From the NCBI GenBank assembly GCA_018609045.1, contig JABAYK010000001.1, positions 10,655-54,677 on the forward strand: a DNA stretch of 44,023 bases. The letters run 5' to 3'. How positions within the stretch are numbered: the stretch's first letter is position 1; each line of letters starts with the position of its first letter. Below, piece after piece: positions 1-8,074 of the stretch. Origin of the DNA: Flavobacteriales bacterium. Its GTDB lineage: Bacteria > Bacteroidota > Bacteroidia > Flavobacteriales_G > Salibacteraceae. Both the position numbers and the translations under genes were made by a program. Under the pieces are notes generated by a model, which saw nothing but the letters and a program-made list of their open reading frames with translations, ran no database searches and was not told the DNA's origin.

Positions 1-49
1 ACAAGCGGCTAAGACAGCAAAGCCAGTAAAGAAAAAGAAAGCTAAATAA
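1..49 (+). CDS. 3' end of an unidentified protein with a Lys/Ala-rich tail (partial)
   Basis: The frame read from base 2 is open to a TAA at 47-49 and encodes a basic tail of 15 residues ending KPVKKKKAK. The rest lies outside the window, so the protein cannot be identified. Basic Lys/Ala tails are common on nucleic-acid-binding proteins of this phylum, but that is only a hint. The gene converges on the truncated secD, whose stop is 37 bases away. Confidence 0.4.
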   Translation, partial: QAAKTAKPVKKKKAK

Positions 50-85
50 ATTAACGGAATCGCATAAGAAAAGTTTATTTTTTAT

Positions 86-1327
86 TTAAAAGAATGCGAA
101 TTTCGATTTAATTCTAGGAGGTAAAAGGTTTTTAACATCTTTTCTTTCTAGGTATTCGTTAATTTTATCAACATCTGTTAAAGCTGCAAATCCAACAACA
201 GGACCATCACCTGGATAGTATTGCTGTGTATTTGGATCTTGCAATAAAGCAGGCTTTAAAATGGCAAATAATGGATTATTTTTGTTAAAGTCATCAATCA
301 TTTGAGCTTGTTGAGTAGCAGAATCTACACTAGCTGAATCACCTGCCAATTCAGAAAGCAAATCAGAAGAAGCATCATCAGTAGAATCTTTCTCCTCGGC
401 AAACAATTCTGCTAAACCTTCCTCCTCTGTTGGAGTAGCTGATTCGTCTACTTTGGTTGAATCACCTTCGGCTTTTGCTGATTTTTTATTTTTTGCTCCT
501 TCAATTTCTTTTAACAAATTGTTCGCTTGATCTAAAGCACTAAAAACTTCTTTGTTATCATAGGTTTCCCAAAAGTCTAATCTAGCTGTACCTTGAAGAA
601 TTTTTCTTACTCTTTTTTTGTCTTTTATACCCGGAAGCTCAACAATAATTCTATCTGAAGAAGATAACCTTTGAATAGTTGGTTGAACAACACCTAAGTT
701 ATCAATCCTTTTTCTTAAAACTTGCTCAGTTCTTTTAATAGCATCAACAGCTTCTTCTCTGATAATTTCAAGAATTTCTTCGTTAGATGCTTCTCTTGGA
801 AATTTATCTTGGTTTTCTCTGTTATGAAAAATGGCAGCCAATTTTTGGTCTGGAGCATTTTTTTGAAAAGCCTCACCAAAAAGAGAAACAAAATCATCTT
901 GAGATGCTTTTTGCATTTCAGTAGCATCTGCTAATGCCTGAACAAATGCAGGATCATCAGAATTGCCTGATAAAGCTTTAATTAAATCTACAACCGAAAC
1001 TTCTAAAGTTACGTTCATACCTCCTTGAAGGTCGAGTCCTAAATTGATTTCGCTCTTTTTTGCCTCTTTATAGGTAAATCCTAAAATTGGATAAATTTCG
1101 TCGTTTGCATGTTTTGCCAACCACTCATCTTGGTAAGCAATGTATGTTGAATCTTGAACATACTGTGACATTTCTCCCTCGGCACTGATAACAGAATCAA
1201 TTTTGTTTTCTGCGTATTCTTCGGCGTTTCCTTCGTGCATTCCTGTTAAAACAGAAAACGACAACTGGTACAAACAAGCCAATGATAACAAGATGGTAAA
1301 AACCCAAATGGCGCTTTTATTTTGCAT
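86..1327 (-). CDS. secD: SecD-type protein translocase subunit, truncated (SecDF N-terminal part)
   Basis: This is the start of the Bacteroidota SecDF fusion, the inner-membrane accessory of the Sec translocon that uses the proton motive force to pull preproteins out. An N-terminal membrane segment (residues 7-27) is followed by the SecD signature LGLDLQGG (96-103) and a conserved block with RKRIDNLGV and VELPGI in the first periplasmic domain. An acidic Ser/Asp/Glu insertion lies near 290-345. SecDF fusions are about 1000 residues. This frame stops at 413, inside the first periplasmic domain, so membrane segments 2-6 and all of SecF are missing. The other two reverse frames also stop within about 15 bases, so one frameshift cannot explain it. 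It would probably be non-functional unless the rest lies elsewhere or the join is an assembly fault. Confidence 0.85.
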   Translation of the reverse strand: MQNKSAIWVFTILLSLACLYQLSFSVLTGMHEGNAEEYAENKIDSVISAEGEMSQYVQDSTYIAYQDEWLAKHANDEIYPILGFTYKEAKKSEINLGLDLQGGMNVTLEVSVVDLIKALSGNSDDPAFVQALADATEMQKASQDDFVSLFGEAFQKNAPDQKLAAIFHNRENQDKFPREASNEEILEIIREEAVDAIKRTEQVLRKRIDNLGVVQPTIQRLSSSDRIIVELPGIKDKKRVRKILQGTARLDFWETYDNKEVFSALDQANNLLKEIEGAKNKKSAKAEGDSTKVDESATPTEEEGLAELFAEEKDSTDDASSDLLSELAGDSASVDSATQQAQMIDDFNKNNPLFAILKPALLQDPNTQQYYPGDGPVVGFAALTDVDKINEYLERKDVKNLLPPRIKSKFAFF

Positions 1328-1371
1328 TTTTGCTATTGTTTATTGTAATTATCCTTAAAAAATTAAGCCTG

Positions 1372-1379
1372 CAAATATA
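1372..1379 (-). promoter_or_regulatory. Putative -7 element of the secD promoter
   Basis: The reverse strand reads TATATTTG, an exact match to the Bacteroidota -7 consensus TAnnTTTG, 44 bases before the secD ATG. The nearest TTTG upstream is 24 bases away, longer than the usual 19-20, so the -33 half is uncertain. Confidence 0.4.
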
Positions 1380-1475
1380 GAATAACAAAGTATTAATACC
1401 AACCAAATAAACTTACTAAAAATCAATCACTTACATCATTAAAGTTTAGTAAAACCTCAAAAAACACGTTTAAAG

Positions 1476-1895
1476 TTGCCTAACTCAATCTCAAAATACA
1501 AAAACCTAATTTTATTTGACGGAATTTGCAATTTCTGTAATTTCTGGGTTAACTGGCTGATTTCTAAGGATAAAAACAAAATTTTTGTTTTTGCAGGATT
1601 AGATTCTAATTCTGGAATAAAAATTACCTCAAATTTTGAGAATGTTAAAACCTTACCCGACTCCATTATTTATTTAAAAAATGGAGAGATTTTACTTAAA
1701 AGCAAGGCTGTATTAAATATAGGTATTCAATTAAATGGAGTAATAAGAATTTTATGTAAATTCTTAATCTTTATAGGTTGGTTCACTTTCTATGATTTTG
1801 TCTATGACTTAATTGCAAAATATAGATATTCAATATTTGGAATAAAGAAAACTTGCCAAATACCTGATGAAGAAACTTTAAAAAGGTTTATTTGA
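1476..1895 (+). CDS. DCC-family thiol-disulfide oxidoreductase (DUF393)
   Basis: A 139-residue protein of the DCC family, named for its DxxCxxC motif. Here it reads DGICNFC at residues 15-21, right after a first beta strand (LILF), as in a thioredoxin-like fold. The family is thought to do disulfide exchange, but substrates are mostly unknown. A hydrophobic segment near residues 88-105 could be a membrane helix or a buried core helix. The start is a TTG at 1476 and I see no ATG before the motif. It converges on lysA with an 11-base gap. Confidence 0.75.
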   Translation: MPNSISKYKNLILFDGICNFCNFWVNWLISKDKNKIFVFAGLDSNSGIKITSNFENVKTLPDSIIYLKNGEILLKSKAVLNIGIQLNGVIRILCKFLIFIGWFTFYDFVYDLIAKYRYSIFGIKKTCQIPDEETLKRFI

Positions 1896-1906
1896 TTGAT
1901 TTAGAT

Positions 1907-3061
1907 TCAGTCAATAAAAATAGATTTCGGGAAATTCCTCAAATTATAATTAGATACCATTACTTCGCCGTAAGCCCCTGCATTTCTAATTGAAATATAG
2001 TCACCTCTTTGTGTTTTTGGTAATTCTATGGATTTACCAAATGTGTCTGAGCTTTCGCAAATAGGTCCAACTACATCGTATTTTACTTTTTCCTCTCCTA
2101 ATGGGTTTGAGATATTTTCGATTTTATGATACGCATTGTACAAAGCTGGTCTTATTAGCTCAGTCATACCTGCATCTAATATTGCAAAGTTGGTTTTTAT
2201 ACCTTCTTTAATATAAAGCACTTTCGAAATTAAGTTACCACAATAACCAACTAATGCTCTACCTAGTTCAAAGTGAATTTTTTGGTTAGGCATTGGGGCT
2301 AAAAACTGATGAAATAAATCAAAATATTCATCATAAGGTGGAATTGGATTCTCATCTGGATTATGATAATCTATACCTAAACCTCCGCCTAAATTCAAAT
2401 CTGAGAAAACTAAATTTTTATCTTTAAAGTGATTTTGAATTTCGTTTACCCTCAAGCACAGTTCTTTAAAAACGTTCAAATCGGTTATTTGAGAGCCAAT
2501 GTGAAAGTGCAGTCCAATAGGTTTTACATTTTTACATTGATTTAATTTTTCAATTACCAAATCATACTCCCAAGGGTTTATTCCAAATTTATTTTCTTCT
2601 AATCCTGTGGTTATATAAGCATGAGTTTTAGGGTCTACATTTGGATTTAACCTTAATGCTATTTGAGCTATTTTTTGATATTTGGCAGCAAGCTCATTAA
2701 TAATTTCAATTTCTTGAACCGACTCAACATTAAAGCAAAAAATATTTTCTTTCAAACCCAATTCAATTTCCCAATCTGCTTTTCCCACTCCGGCAAAAAC
2801 AACATCTTTAGCTGCAAAGCCAGCTTGAATAGAGGCTTTTACTTCTCCGCCACTAACACAATCAGCTCCAAAACCTGCATTTTTTATTTCATGTAAAATT
2901 TTGGGGTTAGAGTTTGCTTTTACCGCAAAATGTACTTGATAATTATATTTTGAAGCAGCTTTTTTGCAGGAAACTAAGTTATAGTTCAAATCACGTAAAC
3001 TATAAGCATAAAATGGAGTTTCATGCTTTTTTAAAGTATCTATTTGGCTTATTAAATCCAT
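1907..3061 (-). CDS. lysA: Diaminopimelate decarboxylase
   Basis: Decarboxylates meso-diaminopimelate to L-lysine, the last step of lysine synthesis. It is a PLP enzyme of fold type III (alanine racemase-like barrel). The PLP-binding lysine is K48 in HFAVKANSN. The barrel His motif LHFHIGSQ and the C-terminal catalytic segment GPICESSDTFG are present. At 384 residues it is near the short end of the family. Its ATG overlaps the TAA of the upstream lysC by one base (TAATG), so the two genes are very likely cotranscribed and translationally coupled. The ORF looks intact. Confidence 0.93.
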   Translation of the reverse strand: MDLISQIDTLKKHETPFYAYSLRDLNYNLVSCKKAASKYNYQVHFAVKANSNPKILHEIKNAGFGADCVSGGEVKASIQAGFAAKDVVFAGVGKADWEIELGLKENIFCFNVESVQEIEIINELAAKYQKIAQIALRLNPNVDPKTHAYITTGLEENKFGINPWEYDLVIEKLNQCKNVKPIGLHFHIGSQITDLNVFKELCLRVNEIQNHFKDKNLVFSDLNLGGGLGIDYHNPDENPIPPYDEYFDLFHQFLAPMPNQKIHFELGRALVGYCGNLISKVLYIKEGIKTNFAILDAGMTELIRPALYNAYHKIENISNPLGEEKVKYDVVGPICESSDTFGKSIELPKTQRGDYISIRNAGAYGEVMVSNYNLRNFPKSIFID

Positions 3062-4383
3062 TAGTTTAATCCAAAAATATGCTTGTTTAAAAGCGTTAGA
3101 GCTTCCTTCTTATATTTACTTTCAATCAATAGAGAAACATTGTTTTTACTTCCACCATAAGAAATCATTCGAATTGGAATTTCTTGTAATGCACCAAAAA
3201 TTTTATGGGCAAAGCCATGCTTATCTTCTAAAAAATCGCCTACAATACAAACAATTGATAAGTTTTGATCTACCTCCACTGCTCCATAGTTTTTCAGTTC
3301 TTCCTCAATAGCTTCGATATTAGATAAATCATCAATGGTAACAGAAACAGCTACCTCTGATGTGGTAATCATATCAATTGAGGTTTTGTATCTCTCAAAA
3401 ATTTCGAAAACTTTTCTTAAAAAACCGTAGGCCAACAGCATTCTTCCTGAGCGAATTTTCACAGCTGTTATTCCATCTTTTGCAGCAATAGCCTTTATTT
3501 GGTTTGATTCAGACTCTGAAGTAATTTTAGTTCCTTCATCTGCTGGATTTAAAGTATTTTTAAGTAGTACAGGGATGTTTTTTTCTTGTGCAGGACGAAT
3601 GCTTGATGGGTGTAAAATTTTTGCACCAAAATAAGCCAACTCAGCTGCCTCGTTAAACGAGATTTGTCTAATTGGTTTAGTTTGCTCAACTACTCTTGGG
3701 TCGTTATTGTGCATTCCATCAATATCTGTCCAAATTTGAATTTCTTCAGCATCAACTGCTGCTCCAATTAAAGAAGCCGAGTAATCGCTTCCGCCTCTTC
3801 TAAGGTTATCAATTTCACCGTAAACATTTCTACATATATAGCCTTGAGTAATGATAAGGTCTTTGTTATCTAGCCTTTTTATTTCATTACTTAAATTATT
3901 CTTTATATAAAAATAATCAGGCTCACCATCTTTATCTGTCCTCATAAAATCTAGGGCATTTAAAAAAGAAGCCTTTTTTCCAATGCTTAGAATATATCTG
4001 TAAAAAATTGTGGTGCTCATTAATTCACCTTGTGCCAAAATGGCTTTTTCTTCATTCCAAGTAAACATGTCTAAAGTAAAATCATGCAAGTACTTAAAAT
4101 GTGACTTAATAATTTTGGTAGTTTCTTTTGCTGCTTCTACATTATCTCCAAAAAGTGTTTCGATAAACTTTTTGTAATGTACTTGCAGCTCTCCTATAGC
4201 ATTTTGGGCTGTTTCTTTTTGGTGATTATGCAATAAATTGCAAATATTTACCAAAGCATCAGTACTTCCGGACAAGGCAGAAAGAACAACTATTTTAGGT
4301 TGATTGGTGCAAACTAAATCTACCAAAGATTTCATTCTATCGGGTTTACCTACCGATGTACCGCCAAATTTTAAAATTTTCAT
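3061..4383 (-). CDS. lysC: Aspartate kinase, monofunctional
   Basis: Phosphorylates L-aspartate, the committed step toward lysine, threonine, methionine and diaminopimelate. The N-terminus MKILKFGGTSVG is the classic aspartokinase signature. RRGGSDYSASLIGAA is the kinase core, and the C-terminal third carries the two ACT regulatory regions. No homoserine dehydrogenase domain follows, so it is the monofunctional form (440 residues). The frame is open to an ATG at 4422, but those 13 extra residues lie across a TAnnTTTG promoter box and are not family-like, so I start it at 4383. It is the first gene of a lysC-lysA operon, and feedback inhibition by lysine through the ACT domains is expected. 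Confidence 0.92.
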   Translation of the reverse strand: MKILKFGGTSVGKPDRMKSLVDLVCTNQPKIVVLSALSGSTDALVNICNLLHNHQKETAQNAIGELQVHYKKFIETLFGDNVEAAKETTKIIKSHFKYLHDFTLDMFTWNEEKAILAQGELMSTTIFYRYILSIGKKASFLNALDFMRTDKDGEPDYFYIKNNLSNEIKRLDNKDLIITQGYICRNVYGEIDNLRRGGSDYSASLIGAAVDAEEIQIWTDIDGMHNNDPRVVEQTKPIRQISFNEAAELAYFGAKILHPSSIRPAQEKNIPVLLKNTLNPADEGTKITSESESNQIKAIAAKDGITAVKIRSGRMLLAYGFLRKVFEIFERYKTSIDMITTSEVAVSVTIDDLSNIEAIEEELKNYGAVEVDQNLSIVCIVGDFLEDKHGFAHKIFGALQEIPIRMISYGGSKNNVSLLIESKYKKEALTLLNKHIFGLN

Positions 4384-4400
4384 AGCTATAAAATGGGCGG

Positions 4401-4428
4401 CAAAAGTAGCTATTAACACCATTTACAA
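4401..4428 (-). promoter_or_regulatory. Promoter of lysC-lysA
   Basis: On the reverse strand TACTTTTG (4401-4408) matches the -7 consensus TAnnTTTG, and a TTG at 4426-4428 sits 17 bases upstream as a -33 element. Transcription would begin near 4395, giving a leader of about 12 bases before the ATG at 4383. It also rules against the longer lysC start at 4422. Confidence 0.5.
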
Positions 4429-4478
4429 TCTATTTAGCCCCCTAAAATACTTTGTGTAAAAAAGCCTGATTTTTTCAA

Positions 4479-4486
4479 TATTTTTG
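4479..4486 (+). promoter_or_regulatory. Putative -7 element of the gldF operon
   Basis: TATTTTTG matches TAnnTTTG, 20 bases before the gldF ATG. A TTTG lies upstream at 24-base spacing (4451-4454), longer than ideal. The lysC and gldF promoters are back to back in this gap of about 120 bases. Confidence 0.35.
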
Positions 4487-4505
4487 GCGGCCTATTCACA
4501 AAAAG

Positions 4506-5237
4506 ATGATAACACTCCTCAAAAAGGAAATTTTCAGTTTTTTAAACTCATTGATAGGATACATTGTAATGGTAGTTTTTATAACTACCATTGGACTTTT
4601 TATGTGGGTTTTTCCAGGTGACTTTAATGTTTTTGATGCCGGATACGCTAATATTGACACATTATTTATAGTTGCTCCATGGGTTTTTATGTTTTTAGCG
4701 CCTGCTATTACCATGAAATCTTTTTCAGATGAGTTAAAAACGGGCACGATTGAGCTGCTTTTAACCAAGCCTTTATCAGACTGGCAAATTATTTTAGGAA
4801 AATATTTTGCAGGAGCTCTCCTAATTTTATTGAGTTTAATACCAACCTTTATTTATTATACTTCTATTAAAGATTTAGCAATACCAATTGGGAATGTAGA
4901 TACAGGAGCAATTTGGGGCTCATATTTAGGCCTACTTTTTTTGTCAACTTGTTTTGTAAGCATTGGTTTATTTTCTTCTGCCATTTCATCCAATCAAATT
5001 GTATCTTTTATAATAGGTGTTTTCTTGTCGTTTTTTATGTTTATCGGGTTCGAATCAATTGCAGCTCTAAACATTTTCGGTTCAGTTGATTTATTAATTA
5101 CCAATTTAGGCATAAACGAACATTACATTTCTATGAGCAGAGGTGTTTTAGATACAAGAGACATGCTCTACTTTTTAAGTTTGATTTTCTTCTTTTTATT
5201 GTTAACCAAATTCAGATTAAGCAGCAGAAAATGGTAA
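4506..5237 (+). CDS. gldF: Gliding motility ABC transporter permease GldF
   Basis: An ABC-2-type inner-membrane permease of 243 residues with about six hydrophobic helices. In Flavobacterium GldF works with the ATPase GldA and with GldG, and loss impairs gliding. Recognition rests on the short cytoplasmic start (ITLLKKEIFSFLNSL), the loop FSDELKTGTIELLLTKPLSDWQ typical of ABC-2 permeases, and the gldG gene directly downstream. The two genes overlap by seven bases (ATG of gldG at 5231, stop of gldF at 5235). No gldA is in the window, as is usual where gldA lies elsewhere. Confidence 0.88.
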   Translation: MITLLKKEIFSFLNSLIGYIVMVVFITTIGLFMWVFPGDFNVFDAGYANIDTLFIVAPWVFMFLAPAITMKSFSDELKTGTIELLLTKPLSDWQIILGKYFAGALLILLSLIPTFIYYTSIKDLAIPIGNVDTGAIWGSYLGLLFLSTCFVSIGLFSSAISSNQIVSFIIGVFLSFFMFIGFESIAALNIFGSVDLLITNLGINEHYISMSRGVLDTRDMLYFLSLIFFFLLLTKFRLSSRKW

Positions 5238-6946
5238 ACAAAAAAGAATCTTCGTTCAATAAAAAAACCAAAGACAGCTTATTATTATTAGGCACTTTGA
5301 TAGCGCTTATTTTGGTAAACTTTATAGGCTCAAAAGTCTTTACAAGGATAGATTTTACAACCGAAAAAAGATACTCTTTAACCGATGCTACTACCAATCA
5401 GCTTGAAAGTTTAGAAGACATAGTTTTTGTAAGAGTTTACCTTGAAGGTGATTTACCACCTGACTACAAAAGGCTAAGAGACGCCACCAAAGAATTATTA
5501 GATGAATTTAGAGCTTACTCGCCAGGAAATATAGAATATGAGTTTATTAACCCATCTGAAAATCCTGAAGAAAAAGCTCGGATTGAGGTATACAAAAACC
5601 TTACAAAACAAGGTCTTCAATACAACAACATAAAGTATAAGGATGGAGATACATACTCTGAAAAAATAATTTTTCCGGGAGCTATATTCTCCTATCAAGG
5701 CAAGGAAACTCCTGTACAATTACTAAAAAGCCAAATGGGTGTAAATGAGCAAGTAATGCTTAATAACTCCATACAGCAATTAGAATATGAGTTTTCTACA
5801 GCCATAAAAAAACTAACCCGACATAAGCCAAAAAGCATAGCATTTATTACAGGCCATGGTGAGTTAGATGAATATAAAACTGCTGATATTGGAAAAACCT
5901 TATCTGATTTTTATGTTATTGATAGAGTAAAAATAAATGGCCGGTTAGATGCTTTAAAGTTATTTGATGCCATTGTGATTGCTCAACCTGACAGTTTATT
6001 TTCTGAAAAAGATAAATTTATTATTGATCAATTTATTATGAAAGGCGGAAAGGCCATTTGGTTAGTTGACCCAGTTTTAGCCTCAATGGATAGTTTGAGA
6101 ACACAAACAACTACCATGGGAGTTCCGCAAGATGTGAATATTGCTGACATGCTTTTTAAATATGGTGTTCGGTTAAATTCAGATTTAATACAAGATTTGC
6201 AGTCGCTGCCGATTCCAATAATTACAGGATATGTTGGGAACCAGCCAAAACAAGAGTTTTTCCCTTGGTTATATTTTCCTATGTTAATGCCATCGAGCAA
6301 TCATCCAATTGTAAAAAACTTAGAAGCTATTAAAACCGAGTTTGTTTCTAGCATAGATACAATCAATACACCAAACATTAAAAAAACAATTTTACTCGAA
6401 AGCTCCCCTTATACCAAATTGGTAAGAACACCTGTAAGAATTAGTTTCAATATGCTGCGAGATGAACCAGACCGCAGACAATTTGCCAAAGGTCCACAGC
6501 CTGTGGCTGTACTTTTGGAAGGTGAGTTTACCTCAAATTTTAAAAACCGTATTCCTACTCAAATTACCAACAACCCTGATATTGCTTTTAAAGATTTAAG
6601 CACACCAAACAAAATGGTGGTAATAAGCGATGGTGATATTATTAAAAACGATTACAAACCATCTACCGACCAGTTTTCTGCTTTGGGTTATGATAAATAC
6701 ACCAACAGGGTTTACGGAAACAAAGACTTTTTGTTAAACACGTTTAATTATTTACTTGATGATTCAGGATTAATTGATTCAAGGTCAAAAGAATTTAAAA
6801 TCAGATTGTTAGATCCTGAAAAAAGTAAAATTCAAAAAGAAAAATATCAAATTATTAATACAGTATTGCCGGTAATTTTAATTGTGTTTTTAGGTTTATT
6901 ACAATTTATTTCTAGAAAGAGGAAATACGGAAAAATAAAAAAGTAA
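5231..6946 (+). CDS. gldG: Gliding motility-associated ABC transporter substrate-binding protein GldG
   Basis: A 571-residue membrane-anchored protein with an N-terminal helix (LLLLGTLIALILVNFIG), the start FTTEKRYSLTDAT common to GldG and related ABC-2-linked proteins, a large extracytoplasmic domain with an AFITGHGELDEY segment, and a C-terminal membrane helix followed by a basic tail (RKRKYGKIKK). Together with GldF it is thought to form the non-ATPase part of the Gld transporter; the substrate is unknown. The start overlaps gldF, so coupling is expected. Three bases separate its stop from the next ATG. Confidence 0.88.
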   Translation: MVNKKESSFNKKTKDSLLLLGTLIALILVNFIGSKVFTRIDFTTEKRYSLTDATTNQLESLEDIVFVRVYLEGDLPPDYKRLRDATKELLDEFRAYSPGNIEYEFINPSENPEEKARIEVYKNLTKQGLQYNNIKYKDGDTYSEKIIFPGAIFSYQGKETPVQLLKSQMGVNEQVMLNNSIQQLEYEFSTAIKKLTRHKPKSIAFITGHGELDEYKTADIGKTLSDFYVIDRVKINGRLDALKLFDAIVIAQPDSLFSEKDKFIIDQFIMKGGKAIWLVDPVLASMDSLRTQTTTMGVPQDVNIADMLFKYGVRLNSDLIQDLQSLPIPIITGYVGNQPKQEFFPWLYFPMLMPSSNHPIVKNLEAIKTEFVSSIDTINTPNIKKTILLESSPYTKLVRTPVRISFNMLRDEPDRRQFAKGPQPVAVLLEGEFTSNFKNRIPTQITNNPDIAFKDLSTPNKMVVISDGDIIKNDYKPSTDQFSALGYDKYTNRVYGNKDFLLNTFNYLLDDSGLIDSRSKEFKIRLLDPEKSKIQKEKYQIINTVLPVILIVFLGLLQFISRKRKYGKIKK

Positions 6947-6948
6947 GA

Positions 6949-7965
6949 ATGAGAAAAATTGTAGCTATAGCTTTAACATTATTGGTTTTAATTGGCCTTG
7001 CTTTGTATGTAAGTAATTCAGATTCAAGCTCTACCATAAGTGGTGAGTTGAGCAACTTTGCGGTTGAAGATACCTCATCTATTACCAAAATATTTTTAGC
7101 CGACAAAAACAACCAAGCCATAACTTTAGATAAAACCCAAAATGGTTGGATGGTAAACGGAACCTTTCAAGCTCGAGAAGATATTATGCAAGTGCTGCTC
7201 GAAACCATCAAAAAAATAAAGGTTCGCTCTCCGGTAAGCAGGTCATCCTTCGAGAACATTGTTAAAAGTATTGCATCTAACTCAGTTAAAGTTGAAATTT
7301 ATCAAGGTGGAGATAAGCCTAGCAAGGTTTATTATGTTGGCGGCCCAAACCAAGATCATACAGGAACTTACATGCTACTTGAAGGTTCTAATGTTCCGTT
7401 TTTAATGCATATTGAAGGATTTAGAGGTTACATTACCCCGAGGTATTTTACCAATATAAATGAATGGCGCACCAATGCGATTTTTGCATTACCTCCTCAA
7501 CAAATTCAAAGTATTCAATTAGATTTCCCTAAAGAGCCTACTAAATCTTGGAAGATTAACAAAAGTGAATCTAACTCATTGGGGTTCGAAATTAATTACC
7601 TGCAAACAGGAAAATTATTTAGCGCAATTGATACAGGGTATTTGGCTAGGTACATTAAAAGGTATGAAATGGTTTATTTCGAAGGATTCGAAGAAACCAA
7701 AACCCAAAATTATATTGATTCAATTATTGACACAACCCCTGAGCAAATCTATACTGTTACTGATACACAAGGAAACTCAACCGAAATTAAAGTGTATTTA
7801 AAACCTGTAAAAAAAGGCTCTGAAGATTATGATGGCAACCCAATTGACTGCGATTTAGATAGACTTTATGGTTACCTAAATAACAAAGATTTTGTGGTTA
7901 TACAGCACGTTATTTTCGACCCATTAGAAAAACGCCCTGAAGATTTTCTAAAAAGAACCATCTAA
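6949..7965 (+). CDS. DUF4340 domain membrane-anchored protein in the gldFG operon
   Basis: A 338-residue protein with an N-terminal hydrophobic anchor (residues 4-20) and a long extracytoplasmic part of repeated beta-rich units. The segment ITLDKTQNGWMVNG is the usual DUF4340 lead block (residues 55-68), followed by a helix that would place it near EDIMQVLLETIKKI. DUF4340 proteins often follow GldG-like ABC-2 genes in bacteria and are of unknown function. The two-base gap after gldG indicates one operon and a role with the GldFG membrane complex, which is inference. No catalytic motif is visible. Confidence 0.72.
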   Translation: MRKIVAIALTLLVLIGLALYVSNSDSSSTISGELSNFAVEDTSSITKIFLADKNNQAITLDKTQNGWMVNGTFQAREDIMQVLLETIKKIKVRSPVSRSSFENIVKSIASNSVKVEIYQGGDKPSKVYYVGGPNQDHTGTYMLLEGSNVPFLMHIEGFRGYITPRYFTNINEWRTNAIFALPPQQIQSIQLDFPKEPTKSWKINKSESNSLGFEINYLQTGKLFSAIDTGYLARYIKRYEMVYFEGFEETKTQNYIDSIIDTTPEQIYTVTDTQGNSTEIKVYLKPVKKGSEDYDGNPIDCDLDRLYGYLNNKDFVVIQHVIFDPLEKRPEDFLKRTI

Positions 7966-8038
7966 AATTTGTAGAAAATTTGTTGAAAAGTAGGCTCAAA
8001 AAAGCCTGATTAACCCTACCCTTTGCAGGCAAATAGGA

Positions 8039-8046
8039 TATATTTG
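8039..8046 (+). promoter_or_regulatory. Putative -7 element of dnaN
   Basis: TATATTTG matches TAnnTTTG, 28 bases before the dnaN ATG. The closest TTTG upstream is only 13 bases away, so the -33 box is weak or absent. It suggests that dnaN has its own promoter beyond readthrough from the gld operon. Confidence 0.4.
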
Positions 8047-8074
8047 CGAGTTAAGAAAGACAAACTTTATATAA

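Noticed and set aside
722..934. Plus-strand ORF opposite secD
   Set aside because: It is a shadow of secD with no family resemblance, no promoter box and unlike composition.
1891..1915. Imperfect 9-bp hairpin between the DCC gene and lysA
   Set aside because: There is no T run on either strand and the stem contains a wobble pair; it was not called a terminator.
4384..4422. 13-residue N-terminal extension of lysC (ATG at 4422)
   Set aside because: It lies across a -7 promoter box and precedes the classic MKILKFGGTS start.
5046..5057. GGGTTCGAATC, a tRNA T-loop-like string
   Set aside because: It is inside gldF coding sequence, and no acceptor or anticodon stem pairs around it.
7990..8008. 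AGGCT/AGCCT hairpin after the DUF4340 gene
   Set aside because: The stem is only five bases and no T run follows.
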